A stretch of DNA of 64,000 nucleotides from Segniliparus rotundus DSM 44985 (GCF_000092825.1 NC_014168.1:1107946-1171945); one strand, 5' to 3'. Positions 20,488-29,664 are shown, counted from the first letter of the stretch. Translations and numbers: made by a program. The notes: generated by a model from the sequence alone, not told the origin.

Positions 20488-22719
20488 TCAGCCCGCGAGA
20501 GCGGGGCGCTGGGCGAGGGAGGCGAGCGTCTTCGGGAGTGCTTTGCTGTGCACCACCACCAGTCGTTGCGTCGCGCGGGTGAGCGCCACATAGAGGTCGT
20601 TGTGGCCGCGAGGGGATTCCGCGACCAGGTCCGCGGGCTCGATCAGGACGACATTGTCGAACTCCAACCCCTTGACTTCGTGGACGGTGTGCACACGCAC
20701 CGACTCGGAAACGAGATGCCGGAGCGAGGAAGCCTCGTCCGACGGCGCGAGGATAGCGGTCAACCCGGTGAATTCACCACCTCCAGTCAAGTCTGCGACG
20801 GTCGCCGCGATCTTGTCGGCTGTCACAGACACCGCGAATGGGACGTGCCCGGAGGCGCGGATCGACCGCGGTGGCGTCTGCTCTGGGTTGATCTCGCGCA
20901 GCACGTCCGCGGCCAGACCCATGATCTCGCTCGGGGTCCGGTAGTTCACAGTGAGCTCGGCGAGCCGCCACCTGTTCGCCACATACGGCGAGAGGACGTC
21001 CGCCCACGAAGAAGCCCCAGCGGGGTCGCCCGTCTGCGCGACGTCGCCGACCAGAGTCATCCAGCGGTTCGGGGAACGGCGGAAAACCATGCGCCAATCC
21101 ATGGGCGAAAGCTCTTGGGCCTCATCAACGATGACGTGGCCGAACGCCCATGTCCGATCCGCCTCCGCCCGTTCCGCCGCGCTCGCCAGCGAGGTGTGCG
21201 AGTGCCGATCCGCCAAGGCTTCTGCGTCGAGGAGGTCGTGCGCCATCAGCACCTCCGAGTCGAAACCGTCTTCAGGGTCCTCGTTGCCCGAATCCCGGAC
21301 CAAGTCGAGCGCGGCTTGCGCCTCGGCGATGGCCTTAGCCCGTTTGATTCTCGCCTCTTCCGCCGCGGACTCGTCGTCGGTGCCGATGAGCTCGGCCAAC
21401 TCGTCCAAAAGCGGCGCGTCGGCGGGAGAGAACCCCGCCCCCGAGGGCCGGGCCAGCGCGGCTTGCTCCGCTGGCGCCAGCCCGCTCAGTCTCTCCGGCT
21501 GCGCGTACAGCTCGCGCAGCACGTTGTGCGGGTCGAGCTCCGGCCAGAATTCGCCGAGCGCTTCGAACACGTCGGGGTCCGAACGCAGCTCGTCTCGGAT
21601 GTCCTGGTAGCTGTCCAGGTCATTCGATCCTTCCTGCTCGGTCTCGCGCCACAGCCGGTCGGCCAACGCGTCGATGGCGGCGCGCAGGAACACCTGCCGG
21701 GCCGGGTTGTGCGGCCGCCGCGAGTTGCGCGCCCGGCCCTGGGCCTTGGACACCAGATCGCGGTCCACGATCAGCTCGTGGCGCCCGAACGGGATCCGGA
21801 TCCGGTTTTTGGGAAGGCGCTGATAGTCCCGCACGGCGGCTTTGAGCACATCCACCATGCCGAGCGAGCCTTTCACCGCGCGCGCTTGGAGCGAATCCTC
21901 TTCAGTCGGCTGCAATCCCGGGAAGAGCGTTCCGACCGTGGCGAGCAGAACGCCGGTCTCGCCGAGCGAGGGGAGGACCTGGCCGATGTAGTCGAGGAAG
22001 GTGTCGTTCGGGCCGATGATGAGCACGCCGCTGCGCGCGAGCTTGGTCCGGTGCGTGTACAGGAGGTACGCGGCGCGGTGCAGTGCGACGGCAGTTTTCC
22101 CGGTCCCAGGGCCGCCTTGCACCACGATCACGCCCCGGTGCTCGTTGCGGATGATGAGGTCCTGCTCGCGCTGAATAGTGTCGACGATGTCGCCCATCTG
22201 CCCGGTCCTCGCGGCGCCGAGGGCCGCGACGAGCGCCGCCTCGTTGACCACCCCGCCGCTCTGCTCTGCGCCCACTGCTTCGGACACATCCAGCGTCTCG
22301 TCATTGACCGTGAGCACCTTGCGGTTGCGGGTGCGGATGTGGCGTCTGCGCACCACGTCTTCCGGGGCCGCGGGCGTCGCGAGGTAGAACGGGCGGGAAA
22401 GGGGCGCGCGCCAGTCCAAGAGCAGGATCTCGTCGCTGTCGTCCTCGAACATGCCGAGCCTGCCGATGTACCGGCGCTCGCCGTCGGCCATATCGAGTCG
22501 GCCGAAGCAGAGATTGTGCTCCGCCGCGTGGTATTTGGCCAGGTCTTCGCTGTACAACTGGACATAGGACTCGCGTTCGGAGCGTTCCTGGTCGTCGCCG
22601 TCGCCCGCGAGGAGCGCTTCGCGCAGGCGACGTTCGGCTGTCGCTTTCAGCAGGTCCAACCGGGTGTAGAGCACGTCGAGGCGGTCTTGGTCCTCGCAAC
22701 ACTGCTGCTCGTCCGACAC
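20488..22719 (-). CDS. HelD/HelR-type RNA polymerase recycling ATPase
   Basis: A 743-residue UvrD-like helicase-fold protein that removes stalled RNA polymerase; the HelR branch also displaces rifamycin. Seen: N-terminal coiled coil (about 10-60) for the secondary channel, Walker A GGPGTGKT at 202-209, Walker B VIVDEAQELSPMDW, VNYRTPSEIM and the C-terminal ALTRATQRLVVV. GTG 22719 is chosen because AGGAGG lies 8 bp upstream; longer in-frame extensions are Cys/His-rich and unlike the family. Divergent from the S53 protease gene. Whether it confers rifamycin tolerance cannot be decided here. Confidence 0.88.
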   Translation of the reverse strand: MSDEQQCCEDQDRLDVLYTRLDLLKATAERRLREALLAGDGDDQERSERESYVQLYSEDLAKYHAAEHNLCFGRLDMADGERRYIGRLGMFEDDSDEILLLDWRAPLSRPFYLATPAAPEDVVRRRHIRTRNRKVLTVNDETLDVSEAVGAEQSGGVVNEAALVAALGAARTGQMGDIVDTIQREQDLIIRNEHRGVIVVQGGPGTGKTAVALHRAAYLLYTHRTKLARSGVLIIGPNDTFLDYIGQVLPSLGETGVLLATVGTLFPGLQPTEEDSLQARAVKGSLGMVDVLKAAVRDYQRLPKNRIRIPFGRHELIVDRDLVSKAQGRARNSRRPHNPARQVFLRAAIDALADRLWRETEQEGSNDLDSYQDIRDELRSDPDVFEALGEFWPELDPHNVLRELYAQPERLSGLAPAEQAALARPSGAGFSPADAPLLDELAELIGTDDESAAEEARIKRAKAIAEAQAALDLVRDSGNEDPEDGFDSEVLMAHDLLDAEALADRHSHTSLASAAERAEADRTWAFGHVIVDEAQELSPMDWRMVFRRSPNRWMTLVGDVAQTGDPAGASSWADVLSPYVANRWRLAELTVNYRTPSEIMGLAADVLREINPEQTPPRSIRASGHVPFAVSVTADKIAATVADLTGGGEFTGLTAILAPSDEASSLRHLVSESVRVHTVHEVKGLEFDNVVLIEPADLVAESPRGHNDLYVALTRATQRLVVVHSKALPKTLASLAQRPALAG

Positions 22720-22948
22720 GTCCAGGTCCTCCTCATGAGTGTGTCTGCCGACGGCGCAGCCTGCCGAGCATGTGCAGGTGTGCGCACAAGCTGTCGATTC
22801 TACTCGGCCCTTGCTGCCTTTTGGGGCAGAGTGCGGATTCCCGTGTCGCGTCGCGGTTGTGCGACGGACAGGGGCGGGGAGCGCCGCGCAGGGCAACGGG
22901 CAGGTTCTCGTCCGCTGTTTTGTCGCCCCTCGTCGTTAGTGTGGAAGC

Positions 22949-24520
22949 ATGACGCAACCCCGTTACACCCCACTCCCCGGCAGTGAGCGCGAGGCTCCTC
23001 TTCTCGCCGCGCGCTCGAACGCAACTGCGGCGCGGGCTTCCCGAGCGCAAACCGCCAGCGCCACAGTGGTGCTCCGCAGACGTTCGGAGCTTCCCGAAGC
23101 CCTCGTGCTCGATCAGCAGTTCATCAGCTCCGATGAGCTCGCCGCGCGCTACGGGGCTGACCCGGTGGACATTGAGAAGGTCCGCTCGGTGTTGGAGCGT
23201 TTCAAGGTTTCTGTGGTCGAGGTCGACGCCGCGTCCCGGCGTGTCAAAGTCGAAGGGGCGGTCGCTGACATAGAACGCGCCTTCAACATCGCCTTGCACA
23301 GCGCTTCTGGGACAGACCCGCACAGCGGCCGAGGCTTCGAATACAGGTATCGGACTGGTGTTTTGTCGGTCCCGGCGGAGCTCGGCGGCATCGTCACCGC
23401 GGTATTGGGACTCGACAACCGCCGCCAGGCCGAGACCAGGCTGCGGGTTGTCCCCGCCGCCGCTCTCGGCAGTTCGTACACGCCGGTCCAGCTCGGCGAG
23501 ATCTATAATTTCCCGCAAGACGCAACAGGGGCGGGGCAGCGTATCGCGATCATCGAGCTTGGCGGGGGATACACCCCGGCAGGCTTGCGGCGGTACTTCG
23601 CTTCGCTGGGGGTCGTCCCCCCGAAGGTCGCCGCCGTGTCGGTGGACGGCGCGCAAAACGCCCCAGGCCCCGACCCCGGCGCTGACGGCGAGGTGCAATT
23701 GGACGTCGAGGTCGCAGGAGCCTTGGCTCCCGGCGCGCACGTGCTCGTCTATTTCGCGCCCAACACAGACCAGGGGTTCCTCGACGCCGTCAGCCAAGCG
23801 GCGCACGCGACACCGCCGCCAACGGCGATCAGCATCAGTTGGGGCGCGAGCGAGGACTCCTGGACGGCTTCGGCGCGCGACGCGTTGAACCAGGCCTTGC
23901 GCGACGCCGCTGCCCTCGGCGTCACGGTGACCGCCGCGGCGGGGGATTCGGGAAGCTCTGACGGGGTTCCGGATAGGAGGGCCCATGTGGACTTCCCGGC
24001 TTCGAGCCCGTACGTCCTCGCCACCGGGGGCACCAGTCTGCGCGCCGATCCGGCAACCGGCGTCGTCCAGAGCGAAACAGTGTGGAACGACAGCCAGGGA
24101 TCGACAGGAGGCGGGGTGAGCGACGTCTTTCCCCGGCCCGCATGGCAAGCGCATGTCGACGTTCCCCATGCCGGGCGAGGCGTCCCCGATGTGTCCGCCG
24201 TGGCCGATCCGGCGACCGGATACCAAGTCCTTGTGGACAACCAACCCGCTGTGATCGGCGGGACCAGCGCGGTCGCTCCGTTGTGGGCGGCGCTTGTGGC
24301 AAGACTCGCGGAAAGCCTCGGCCGCCCCCTCGGCCTGTTGCAGCCGCTGGTGTACCCGCGAACTCCAGGATCAACCGCGTACCCCGGATTCCGCGATATC
24401 ACCATCGGGAACAACGGGGCCTACAAGGCCGGCAAAGGCTGGGACGCGGCCACAGGCCTCGGAGTCCCCGACGGCACAGAGCTTCTCGCGCACTTGCGAG
24501 GCCTCAACGGCTCCGAGTAA
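22949..24520 (+). CDS. S53-family (sedolisin/kumamolisin-like) serine protease with pro-domain
   Basis: A 523-residue acid-type serine carboxyl peptidase. The pro-kumamolisin domain covers about 40-160 and the catalytic domain about 175-520. The catalytic set is visible: Glu248 and Asp252 (GEVQLDVE), oxyanion Asp333 (AAGDSG) and Ser440 (GGTSAVAP). The C-terminal calcium loop appears in FRDITIGNNGAYKAGKGWD. There is no N-terminal signal peptide, so the export route is unclear (some kumamolisins also lack one). ATG 22949. Confidence 0.92.
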   Translation: MTQPRYTPLPGSEREAPLLAARSNATAARASRAQTASATVVLRRRSELPEALVLDQQFISSDELAARYGADPVDIEKVRSVLERFKVSVVEVDAASRRVKVEGAVADIERAFNIALHSASGTDPHSGRGFEYRYRTGVLSVPAELGGIVTAVLGLDNRRQAETRLRVVPAAALGSSYTPVQLGEIYNFPQDATGAGQRIAIIELGGGYTPAGLRRYFASLGVVPPKVAAVSVDGAQNAPGPDPGADGEVQLDVEVAGALAPGAHVLVYFAPNTDQGFLDAVSQAAHATPPPTAISISWGASEDSWTASARDALNQALRDAAALGVTVTAAAGDSGSSDGVPDRRAHVDFPASSPYVLATGGTSLRADPATGVVQSETVWNDSQGSTGGGVSDVFPRPAWQAHVDVPHAGRGVPDVSAVADPATGYQVLVDNQPAVIGGTSAVAPLWAALVARLAESLGRPLGLLQPLVYPRTPGSTAYPGFRDITIGNNGAYKAGKGWDAATGLGVPDGTELLAHLRGLNGSE

Positions 24521-24893
24521 CCCCTGATCCGAGACGAACACACGTCCTGGGGCCGCAGAAGTCCCAAGGGCTGGATGATCGCGATATTGGGAGTTTCTCC
24601 GCCCTCCAGGACGGCCCGCGCCGGGGGCTGGCGCCGACGAGTCGGGGGCTTCGGCGTTCCGTCCAAGAGCTGGCAACGCCTGTCTGTCCCACTGGGAGAT
24701 CGCGGCGTGCGACCCGTTGGGCTGCCTCGGCGCCGGGTTGGCGCTCTAGCTTGCGCAGGGTGCCTGCGCAGTGCGTGCGACACTCGTCCGTGAACGAGGA
24801 AATGCGGTCTGCCCTCCGGTGTGTCTCAGCCGGAGTGGGAGCCCTTCCCGCGTTGTGCGGATGGTCCTCAAGTGGAATGCCTGCGCGGGGAAC
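24521..24893. other. 373-bp stretch without a recognisable gene
   Basis: Both strands have open frames, but none with recognisable protein character or a good start. No RNA gene or clear terminator seen. It separates two convergent genes. Confidence 0.5.
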
Positions 24894-26177
24894 TCATGGC
24901 AGCGCGATTTTCCGCAGAACGGTCTCCATGGCTCGGACGAGCTGTTCGGCACGGGCTTTCGGGAAGGTGGACTCCGAATGCAAGAGCTGAATGTGCAGCT
25001 CGTCTAAGACGCTGTACACCCCGATGAGCGGTGGCATGGGGGCCGGTCGTTCTTCTTCGGGCGCCGCGGAGCGAAGCTGGTTGAGCGTGCTGAAGTCCGA
25101 CTCTATGCCGCCGATGACTCCTTCGACCGTCAGCGAATCAGGAGTTCGAGGGATGACGAGCACGCCGACGTTGCTGATTCCCAGTGTGGGGGACGGATCT
25201 TTCAATCGCGCCCCCATGTCGTCCAAGTGCAGCACGTATTGCTGCACGACGCCGTCGGCGAGATCCTCTCGAAGTTGGTCTGTCACCGATTTTCCCAGTT
25301 CAAAGGGATCGTCCTCGGGGCGCGCGGCAACTCGCGCGTAGGAGAAGCCGAGCACATTTGTTCCAGCGTCGATCCCGACCGGCGGCTGGATTCTGGACCG
25401 GATATCGACCTGGGACGACAGGCCGAAGTCGATCGGTTTGTTCCCATGTCCTTCCATCAGCGTCCGGGCAGCGCTGATGGCTGCTCCGGCGACGACCCCG
25501 TGCATGCTGATTCCTCGGGCCTTTGCCGCGTCCAGCAAAGCTTTCGATGTCCTCTTGTCGAACCGCAGTGCCTGTTTCGACATCCTTGGCGAACTTTCCG
25601 AGGCCTTCTCGTCGGTGGCCAGGCTGACCACGCCGGCCAACTTCATGGCGCCAGGCTCCCTCCGTTTGACGATTCCGCGCTCGGCCAAAAGGGCTTCCGG
25701 AGCATCAGGGACAGGGCGCGCGCTCCCATCGCTCGCCGCGCCCGTGGTCACGAGATCGGTGTAGGTCGACAGCAGCTCCAGGAAGTAGGTGTAGCCGAGG
25801 CGGGCGTCGGCCATCGTGTGGCTCACGCTGAGAGAGACCCAATGCCGGTCTCCTTTTGAGACGAGTTCGAGCTCGACCAAGTGCTGCGTGTGGTCCATGA
25901 TGTCGAATCGCTCGTCAAAGTCGCCTTCCCGCACCCGCACGACCGGTTCGGAAAACTCGTCGACGACCAGGGCCAAGCCCTGCTCGTGCGGCTCGACCCG
26001 CCCGTTCAGGGACGGATTTGCCCGCCGAAGCGCGACAAATGCTTCCCGCAACGCCGCCGTGTCGAGCGAGCCGCGCAACACGGCGGTGAACCGTAGCGTC
26101 ATCGAGCCCAGGGCGAAAAAGGTTTCGAAAGGCGACAACACGCGCACCAGACGCAGCCCTGTCATCTTGTCGGGCAT
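24894..26177 (-). CDS. PapA-like acyltransferase (condensation-domain fold)
   Basis: A 427-residue member of the PapA/condensation-domain superfamily with the HxxxD active-site motif as SHTMADA (about residue 126) and the supporting YSVLDEL..LLHSE C-terminal segment. In mycobacteria such enzymes esterify trehalose or diol lipids (PapA5 family). Start at ATG 26177 with GGAG about 7 bp upstream. No polyketide synthase is adjacent, so acyl donor and acceptor are unknown. A strong 16-bp-arm inverted repeat lies 48 bp before the start. Confidence 0.8.
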   Translation of the reverse strand: MPDKMTGLRLVRVLSPFETFFALGSMTLRFTAVLRGSLDTAALREAFVALRRANPSLNGRVEPHEQGLALVVDEFSEPVVRVREGDFDERFDIMDHTQHLVELELVSKGDRHWVSLSVSHTMADARLGYTYFLELLSTYTDLVTTGAASDGSARPVPDAPEALLAERGIVKRREPGAMKLAGVVSLATDEKASESSPRMSKQALRFDKRTSKALLDAAKARGISMHGVVAGAAISAARTLMEGHGNKPIDFGLSSQVDIRSRIQPPVGIDAGTNVLGFSYARVAARPEDDPFELGKSVTDQLREDLADGVVQQYVLHLDDMGARLKDPSPTLGISNVGVLVIPRTPDSLTVEGVIGGIESDFSTLNQLRSAAPEEERPAPMPPLIGVYSVLDELHIQLLHSESTFPKARAEQLVRAMETVLRKIALP

Positions 26178-26224
26178 TGGCTTCTCCGTTCCTGTTGGGC
26201 TCGTTGTCAGGGGTGGCGCTCCTC

Positions 26225-26265
26225 CAACAAGGCGCATGTCAATACACATGACATGCGCCTTGTTG
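26225..26265. promoter_or_regulatory. Inverted repeat (two 16-bp arms, 9-bp spacer) upstream of the acyltransferase
   Basis: The arms 26225-26240 and 26250-26265 are perfectly complementary. The inner part (ATGTCA..TGACAT) resembles a TetR-type operator. On the minus strand a TTGACA lies in the repeat. Operator or leader hairpin for the PapA-like gene. Confidence 0.55.
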
Positions 26266-26552
26266 AAGACTTTACGGGACCCAGCCCCAAATTTCCATGG
26301 CGAGGGAGGTGGAACCCGTCACTTCTTCAGCGCGCGAAGGCTTGCGTGCCCGGGAGACTTCCTCGGTGCACGCGGCTCCGAGTCCGGGCGGCAGTCGAAA
26401 GGCGTTGGTGATGAGACGGCGGAACGCTTCTTCGGCGTGGGGCGCAGGGTCGCGCGAGGGCTCCCTTCAATATAGGACCCGGAGCTTGGCTTGCTTTTCC
26501 GGACGGGTTGGTGGTTGGGGCGTGCCGCGCTCGCTGCGGCGGCGGGCGGGGT

Positions 26553-26725
26553 CTGGTGCGCGGTGGGCGGCAGAGAGCCGAGGCCGGTGTGCTGTTTGAC
26601 GGGGTCGCAGAAGGCTTCGGCCCGCTCAAAATGGCGCTGGCCAGCTTTGCTCGCCTGGTCCAGGTGTGCCGGTCGGGTAGTTCGTGTTCCATGGTGGGCC
26701 AGAACGATTCGACCGCGCGTCCGTC
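26553..26725 (-). pseudogene. Remnant of an IS3-family transposase C-terminus
   Basis: Two minus frames in sequence give VESFWPTMEHELPDRHTW..LASAIL and then an AF..PVKQHTGLGSLPPTAH-like stretch. This is the order of the last part of an IS3 OrfB (ESFW..LKxEL..R.W..AI..Y..RRHSSLGxxxPxxY). Frameshifted and without start, catalytic Asp residues or ends. The rest of 26266-26858 holds no recognisable gene. Confidence 0.55.
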
Positions 26726-26850
26726 GCCCTGGGCGCGCTGATCGAAGCGAAGCGTCAACGAGTCCGGGCGCTTGGCCCGATTTTGGCCCCGCCCGAAGGC
26801 CGTCCTTCTGCCGAACATTGAGCTGTTCAGAAACGAGAACCAAGTCGAGC

Positions 26851-26890
26851 AACAAAAAGCCCCAGGTCAGAAATGCTTCTGACCTGGGGC
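26851..26890 (-). terminator. Rho-independent terminator, probably the original tRNA-Lys terminator
   Basis: Perfect 14-bp stem (26859-26872 with 26877-26890), 4-base loop. On the minus strand it is followed by TTTTTGTT. It sits 6 bp beyond the attL copy of the tRNA 3' end, so before integration it would have ended the tRNA-Lys transcript. Confidence 0.85.
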
Positions 26891-26896
26891 GAACGC

Positions 26897-26936
26897 GTGC
26901 GCCAGCAGGGACTCGAACCCCGAACCCGCTGATTAA
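26897..26936. repeat. attL: 40-bp copy of the tRNA-Lys 3' half
   Basis: Identical over 40 bp to 55039-55078, direct orientation. It covers the tRNA from the anticodon loop through the acceptor 3' strand. The sequence diverges immediately on both sides, which defines the core. Confidence 0.95.
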
Positions 26937-27064
26937 AGGGAACACATGTTTGGAGCGAATTCCATCGTTAGGTTTCTAACGCTTTTAGCAGGCAGGATAG
27001 GGTGCCGATCGCTTTTTCCGTGAGATGCTGAACGGTCGTCGTGAGGTCTTCGACTCTAGGTTTT

Positions 27065-27083
27065 CGATACGTAAACATGACTT
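27065..27083 (+). repeat. 19-bp repeat near attL (candidate integrase arm site)
   Basis: Exact match to 54964-54982 in the same orientation, 128 bp inside the attL core. In the excised circle the two copies would flank the core, as arm-type integrase sites do. Confidence 0.6.
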
Positions 27084-27105
27084 GGGCCGGAGCGCTGCCG
27101 CGAGA

Positions 27106-27306
27106 TCACGCCGGTGTGCCGGGAGGCCGGTCGCGGGCGCGCAGCCACGATGCTCGGAATTCTTCGGCGCTGACGCCGAGCGTCGTCGCGATGCGCGTGG
27201 CGATCTCCTCGGGAGGCTCTCGCATGCCGCGCTCGATGCGCCCGTAGGTGTACGCGGGATGTTGGTGTGCCTCGTGGCTTCCGTCTCGTTGAGGGCCGCT
27301 CGCTTT
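27106..27306 (-). pseudogene. XRE-regulator remnant, frameshifted
   Basis: One minus frame reads AALNETEATRHTNIP and the next continues AYTYGRIERGMREPPEEIA and VSAEEFRASW. Together these form the second half of a Cro/CI-type HTH with one base lost near 27258. No start. Nothing is recognisable in 26937-27105. Confidence 0.5.
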
Positions 27307-27313
27307 GGCTGTT

Positions 27314-27675
27314 TTAGCGGTGTTTGCCGCGTTTGGGGTGTTGGTTGTTGTGGAGCCAGCGGACGAGTGTGCCGAGGGGGATGTGGAGGCGTTGGGCGAT
27401 GTCGGGGAGGGGTTGGTTGTGTTGGGTGGCGAGCGGATGGCGAGGTCTTGTAGCTGGTCTTGGTGGAGTTCGTCGAGGCGGTGTTGTGCCCATTTTCTGA
27501 TGGCGGCGGGGTGGGCGCCGGTTTGCCGGGCGGCTTGGGTGGGGGTGAGCCCGTCTTCGAGGACGAGGCGCAGCGCGGCGTGTTTGGTCTCGGGCGGGTG
27601 GGCGCGTTGCGCGGGGGGTATGCCGTTGGCCCGGCGGTGCTCGTGCCACCAGGCGCGCACGGTCTGCACGTTCAC
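27314..27675 (-). pseudogene. HTH protein, probably frameshifted
   Basis: The first frame encodes helix-turn-helix repeats (VNVQTVRAWWHEHRRANG, LTPTQAARQTGAHPAAIRKW). After about 27430 the pattern continues in another frame (LPDIAQRLHIPLGTLVRWLH) and stops at 27314. A third HTH-like unit is therefore cut off by a shift. In-frame HTH-like sequence also extends upstream to about 27740 without a good start codon. It resembles terminase-small-subunit or transposase-type HTH arrays; identity unclear. Confidence 0.45.
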
Positions 27676-27865
27676 GCCGACCTCGCGGGCGGCCGCTTCG
27701 GCAGTGGCGCCTTGCCTGCCGATGAGGAACAGCGCCCGCGTCCTCAGGTGCGGGGGTGCGCTTCGGGCATGCCCGGGCAGTGTAGCCGCAGGGGCGGGGC
27801 GGCGTTGCGGCCAGCGCGGCGCTTGGATCTGGACATGGGCGCGAGTTCGACGCTATGTTCGAGCG

Positions 27866-28096
27866 GTGACGGTCGCGAACCAGCATGTGGCGCTGGAGGT
27901 CAGGGCGCATTTGGCGCGTCGGCGGCTCAAGCGCGCCGATCTGGCGGCCGTGTTGGGGGTGAGCCTGCGGACGGTGTCGGACCTGTTGGGGGAACGCAGG
28001 GCGTGGCGGTTGGACGAGCTAGAGGCCGTGGCGCGCTGGCTGGGGCTGGAGCTGGCCGACCTTTTGCCCGCCAAGGCCCGCGGGCGGGCTCGGTGA
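27866..28096 (+). CDS. Small XRE-family regulator
   Basis: A 76-residue protein that is almost entirely one Cro/CI-type HTH (LARRRLKRADLAAVLGVSLRTVSDLLGERRAWRLDELEAVARWLG). It is related to the XRE protein at 51.6-51.8 kb, sharing the WRLDELxxVAxxL..LLPAxAR ending. GTG 27866; no good ribosome-binding site. First gene of the rightward left-end operon, so it may control it. Confidence 0.72.
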   Translation: MTVANQHVALEVRAHLARRRLKRADLAAVLGVSLRTVSDLLGERRAWRLDELEAVARWLGLELADLLPAKARGRAR

Positions 28097-28186
28097 CAGA
28101 ACCCGCTGGGCGCTTGTTGCCCCGCGCGGGATCTGCGTTTACGATCACAGCGTCAGAAGATGTAATCGCGGGAGATGGAGGCGGCG

Positions 28187-28726
28187 ATGTGCGACCCCGA
28201 CGGGGACGGCCAGCGGGTTCTTCCCCGGTGGCGGGTCGCGCATGACGCGCTGCACGAGGACACGATGGCCTTGGCAAGGCTTCTCACAGACAAGGAGCGG
28301 GTCAGGGCGAAGCTGAACGTGCTGGACTCCCACGCGGACCGCCTGGGGACCCGGGAAGAGAAGCTACGTCTTGTGGAGTCCGAGCGGGAGTCGTTCGTCG
28401 AGGAAGGTTCTGCTGTGCTGCGGCTGGTCGACGAGGTCGGGGCCGCGAGGGAGGCCGCGCTGGCCGATTACCGGGCGGGCAGGCAGGATGCCGAGCGGCG
28501 CGCTTTAGCGGCTGAGCGCGAGTTGGGCATGTCTGCGGAGAGCGGCGAGCGTGAGGCGGTCATCCGCCGCTTGGAGGCCGAGGTCGCCGCAGGTGCCGCC
28601 GTGTTCGACGAGCTTTACACGACCGTCTTCCTGCGGCTGCATGACCAGGTGCGGTCCTGGCTTGAGCACTACGACCCGTCCGGCGCGCTGCGCGCGGCGC
28701 TGGGAGGCGGTGGTGATGGTGTTTGA
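28187..28726 (+). CDS. Coiled-coil hypothetical protein
   Basis: 179 residues, strongly helical and charged, with heptad-like Leu/Ala spacing from about 30 to 150. No signal peptide or membrane helix. Family not recognised. ATG 28187 chosen over ATG 28175 because GGAGG is then 6 bp upstream. It overlaps the next gene by 11 bp. Position before an EspC-like gene suggests a role in type VII secretion cargo handling, but this is only context. Confidence 0.6.
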   Translation: MCDPDGDGQRVLPRWRVAHDALHEDTMALARLLTDKERVRAKLNVLDSHADRLGTREEKLRLVESERESFVEEGSAVLRLVDEVGAAREAALADYRAGRQDAERRALAAERELGMSAESGEREAVIRRLEAEVAAGAAVFDELYTTVFLRLHDQVRSWLEHYDPSGALRAALGGGGDGV

Positions 28727-29573
28727 GCAGTCGGCGAACGAGCCGTTGGAGGACGAGGAGCTGTGGCGGGTTGTCGAGGAGGAGGCGCCGAAGATCGTCG
28801 CGGAGGGGGAGCCGAGCGCGAAGCACGACGGCAGGGGCAAGGTGCGGGCGACTGTGGTGGCCGGTGACGCCGGGTTCGGGCTGCGGTGCGCCCCGGTGCT
28901 CGCCAAGCTGGTCTTCGAGGACGGGCTGTTGCTGAAGCTCGGGACTATGCGCACCCCGGCGGGGCAGCCCTCTGGGCATTTGTTTTTGATGGCGTGGATC
29001 GAGGAGGCCGTCAAAGACGGCGAGCTGCGATGGGCCGCGAAGCTAAACCGGTTGCTGCACAAGCAGCCGCCGAAGCAGATGACGGCGGAGGAGGCGTGGT
29101 GGGCTCGGGATTTGGACGTTTGGGAGGGGGTGTCCGAACGCGAGTTCAAAGAGCAGTGGCTCGCCTCGCAGCCCAAGCGCCCCGGCGACGCGGAGCAGCT
29201 CGAGATCGACCGCAAAGCGGACCGCGCGAGGCTGGAGCAGGCGGCGGCGGGCCTGGTGTGGGATCCGGTGAAGATCCGGGAGACCCCCGTGGGGGAGCGC
29301 GTCCCCGAGGAGGTCTCGCGGATGCTGGAGGACAACGCGCGCGAGACCGAGCGGCTCGTTGAGGCCGAGGGCGCCCAGTACACCGCGTCGGACGACGAGA
29401 AGCTCGTGATGGTGGCCGTGGGCGGCGACGAGCTGACCTCGCAGGTGTGGCTGCACGAGGACGCCCTGCGGCGGCACGGCTCCCGGCTGCCGGAGGTCGT
29501 CGTCGCTGTGGCGCGGCAGGCGAAGGCGGGGATGCGCGAGATGCTCGATCCCCGCCCTTACGAGGGGCGTTAG
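28716..29573 (+). CDS. Hypothetical protein with YbaB/EbfC-like C-terminus
   Basis: 285 residues. The N-terminal part is unrecognised. The last about 70 residues (AQYTASDDEKLVMVAVGG..LTSQVWLHEDALRR..LPEVVVAVARQAKAGM) have the strand/helix pattern of the YbaB/EbfC-like domains that occur in ESX-associated actinobacterial proteins. ATG 28716 (a GTG directly precedes) with GGGAGG about 8 bp upstream. Tightly coupled to the coiled-coil gene. Confidence 0.5.
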   Translation: MVFEQSANEPLEDEELWRVVEEEAPKIVAEGEPSAKHDGRGKVRATVVAGDAGFGLRCAPVLAKLVFEDGLLLKLGTMRTPAGQPSGHLFLMAWIEEAVKDGELRWAAKLNRLLHKQPPKQMTAEEAWWARDLDVWEGVSEREFKEQWLASQPKRPGDAEQLEIDRKADRARLEQAAAGLVWDPVKIRETPVGERVPEEVSRMLEDNARETERLVEAEGAQYTASDDEKLVMVAVGGDELTSQVWLHEDALRRHGSRLPEVVVAVARQAKAGMREMLDPRPYEGR

Positions 29574-29664
29574 GCCCTGTCAGGGGGCTGTTGTGGAATT
29601 CGGTGCTTGCGGTATAGTTGGGCCGAGGAGTATCGGGACGGTGCTCGTGGAGCGAGGAGGCAGG

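Noticed and set aside
24574-24990. Short open frames between the S53 protease and acyltransferase genes
   Set aside because: No recognisable protein pattern, mutually overlapping, no convincing start.
26940-26951. GAACACATGTTT near attL as a second LexA box
   Set aside because: Right half deviates from GTTC and the flanks do not match; no gene starts close by.
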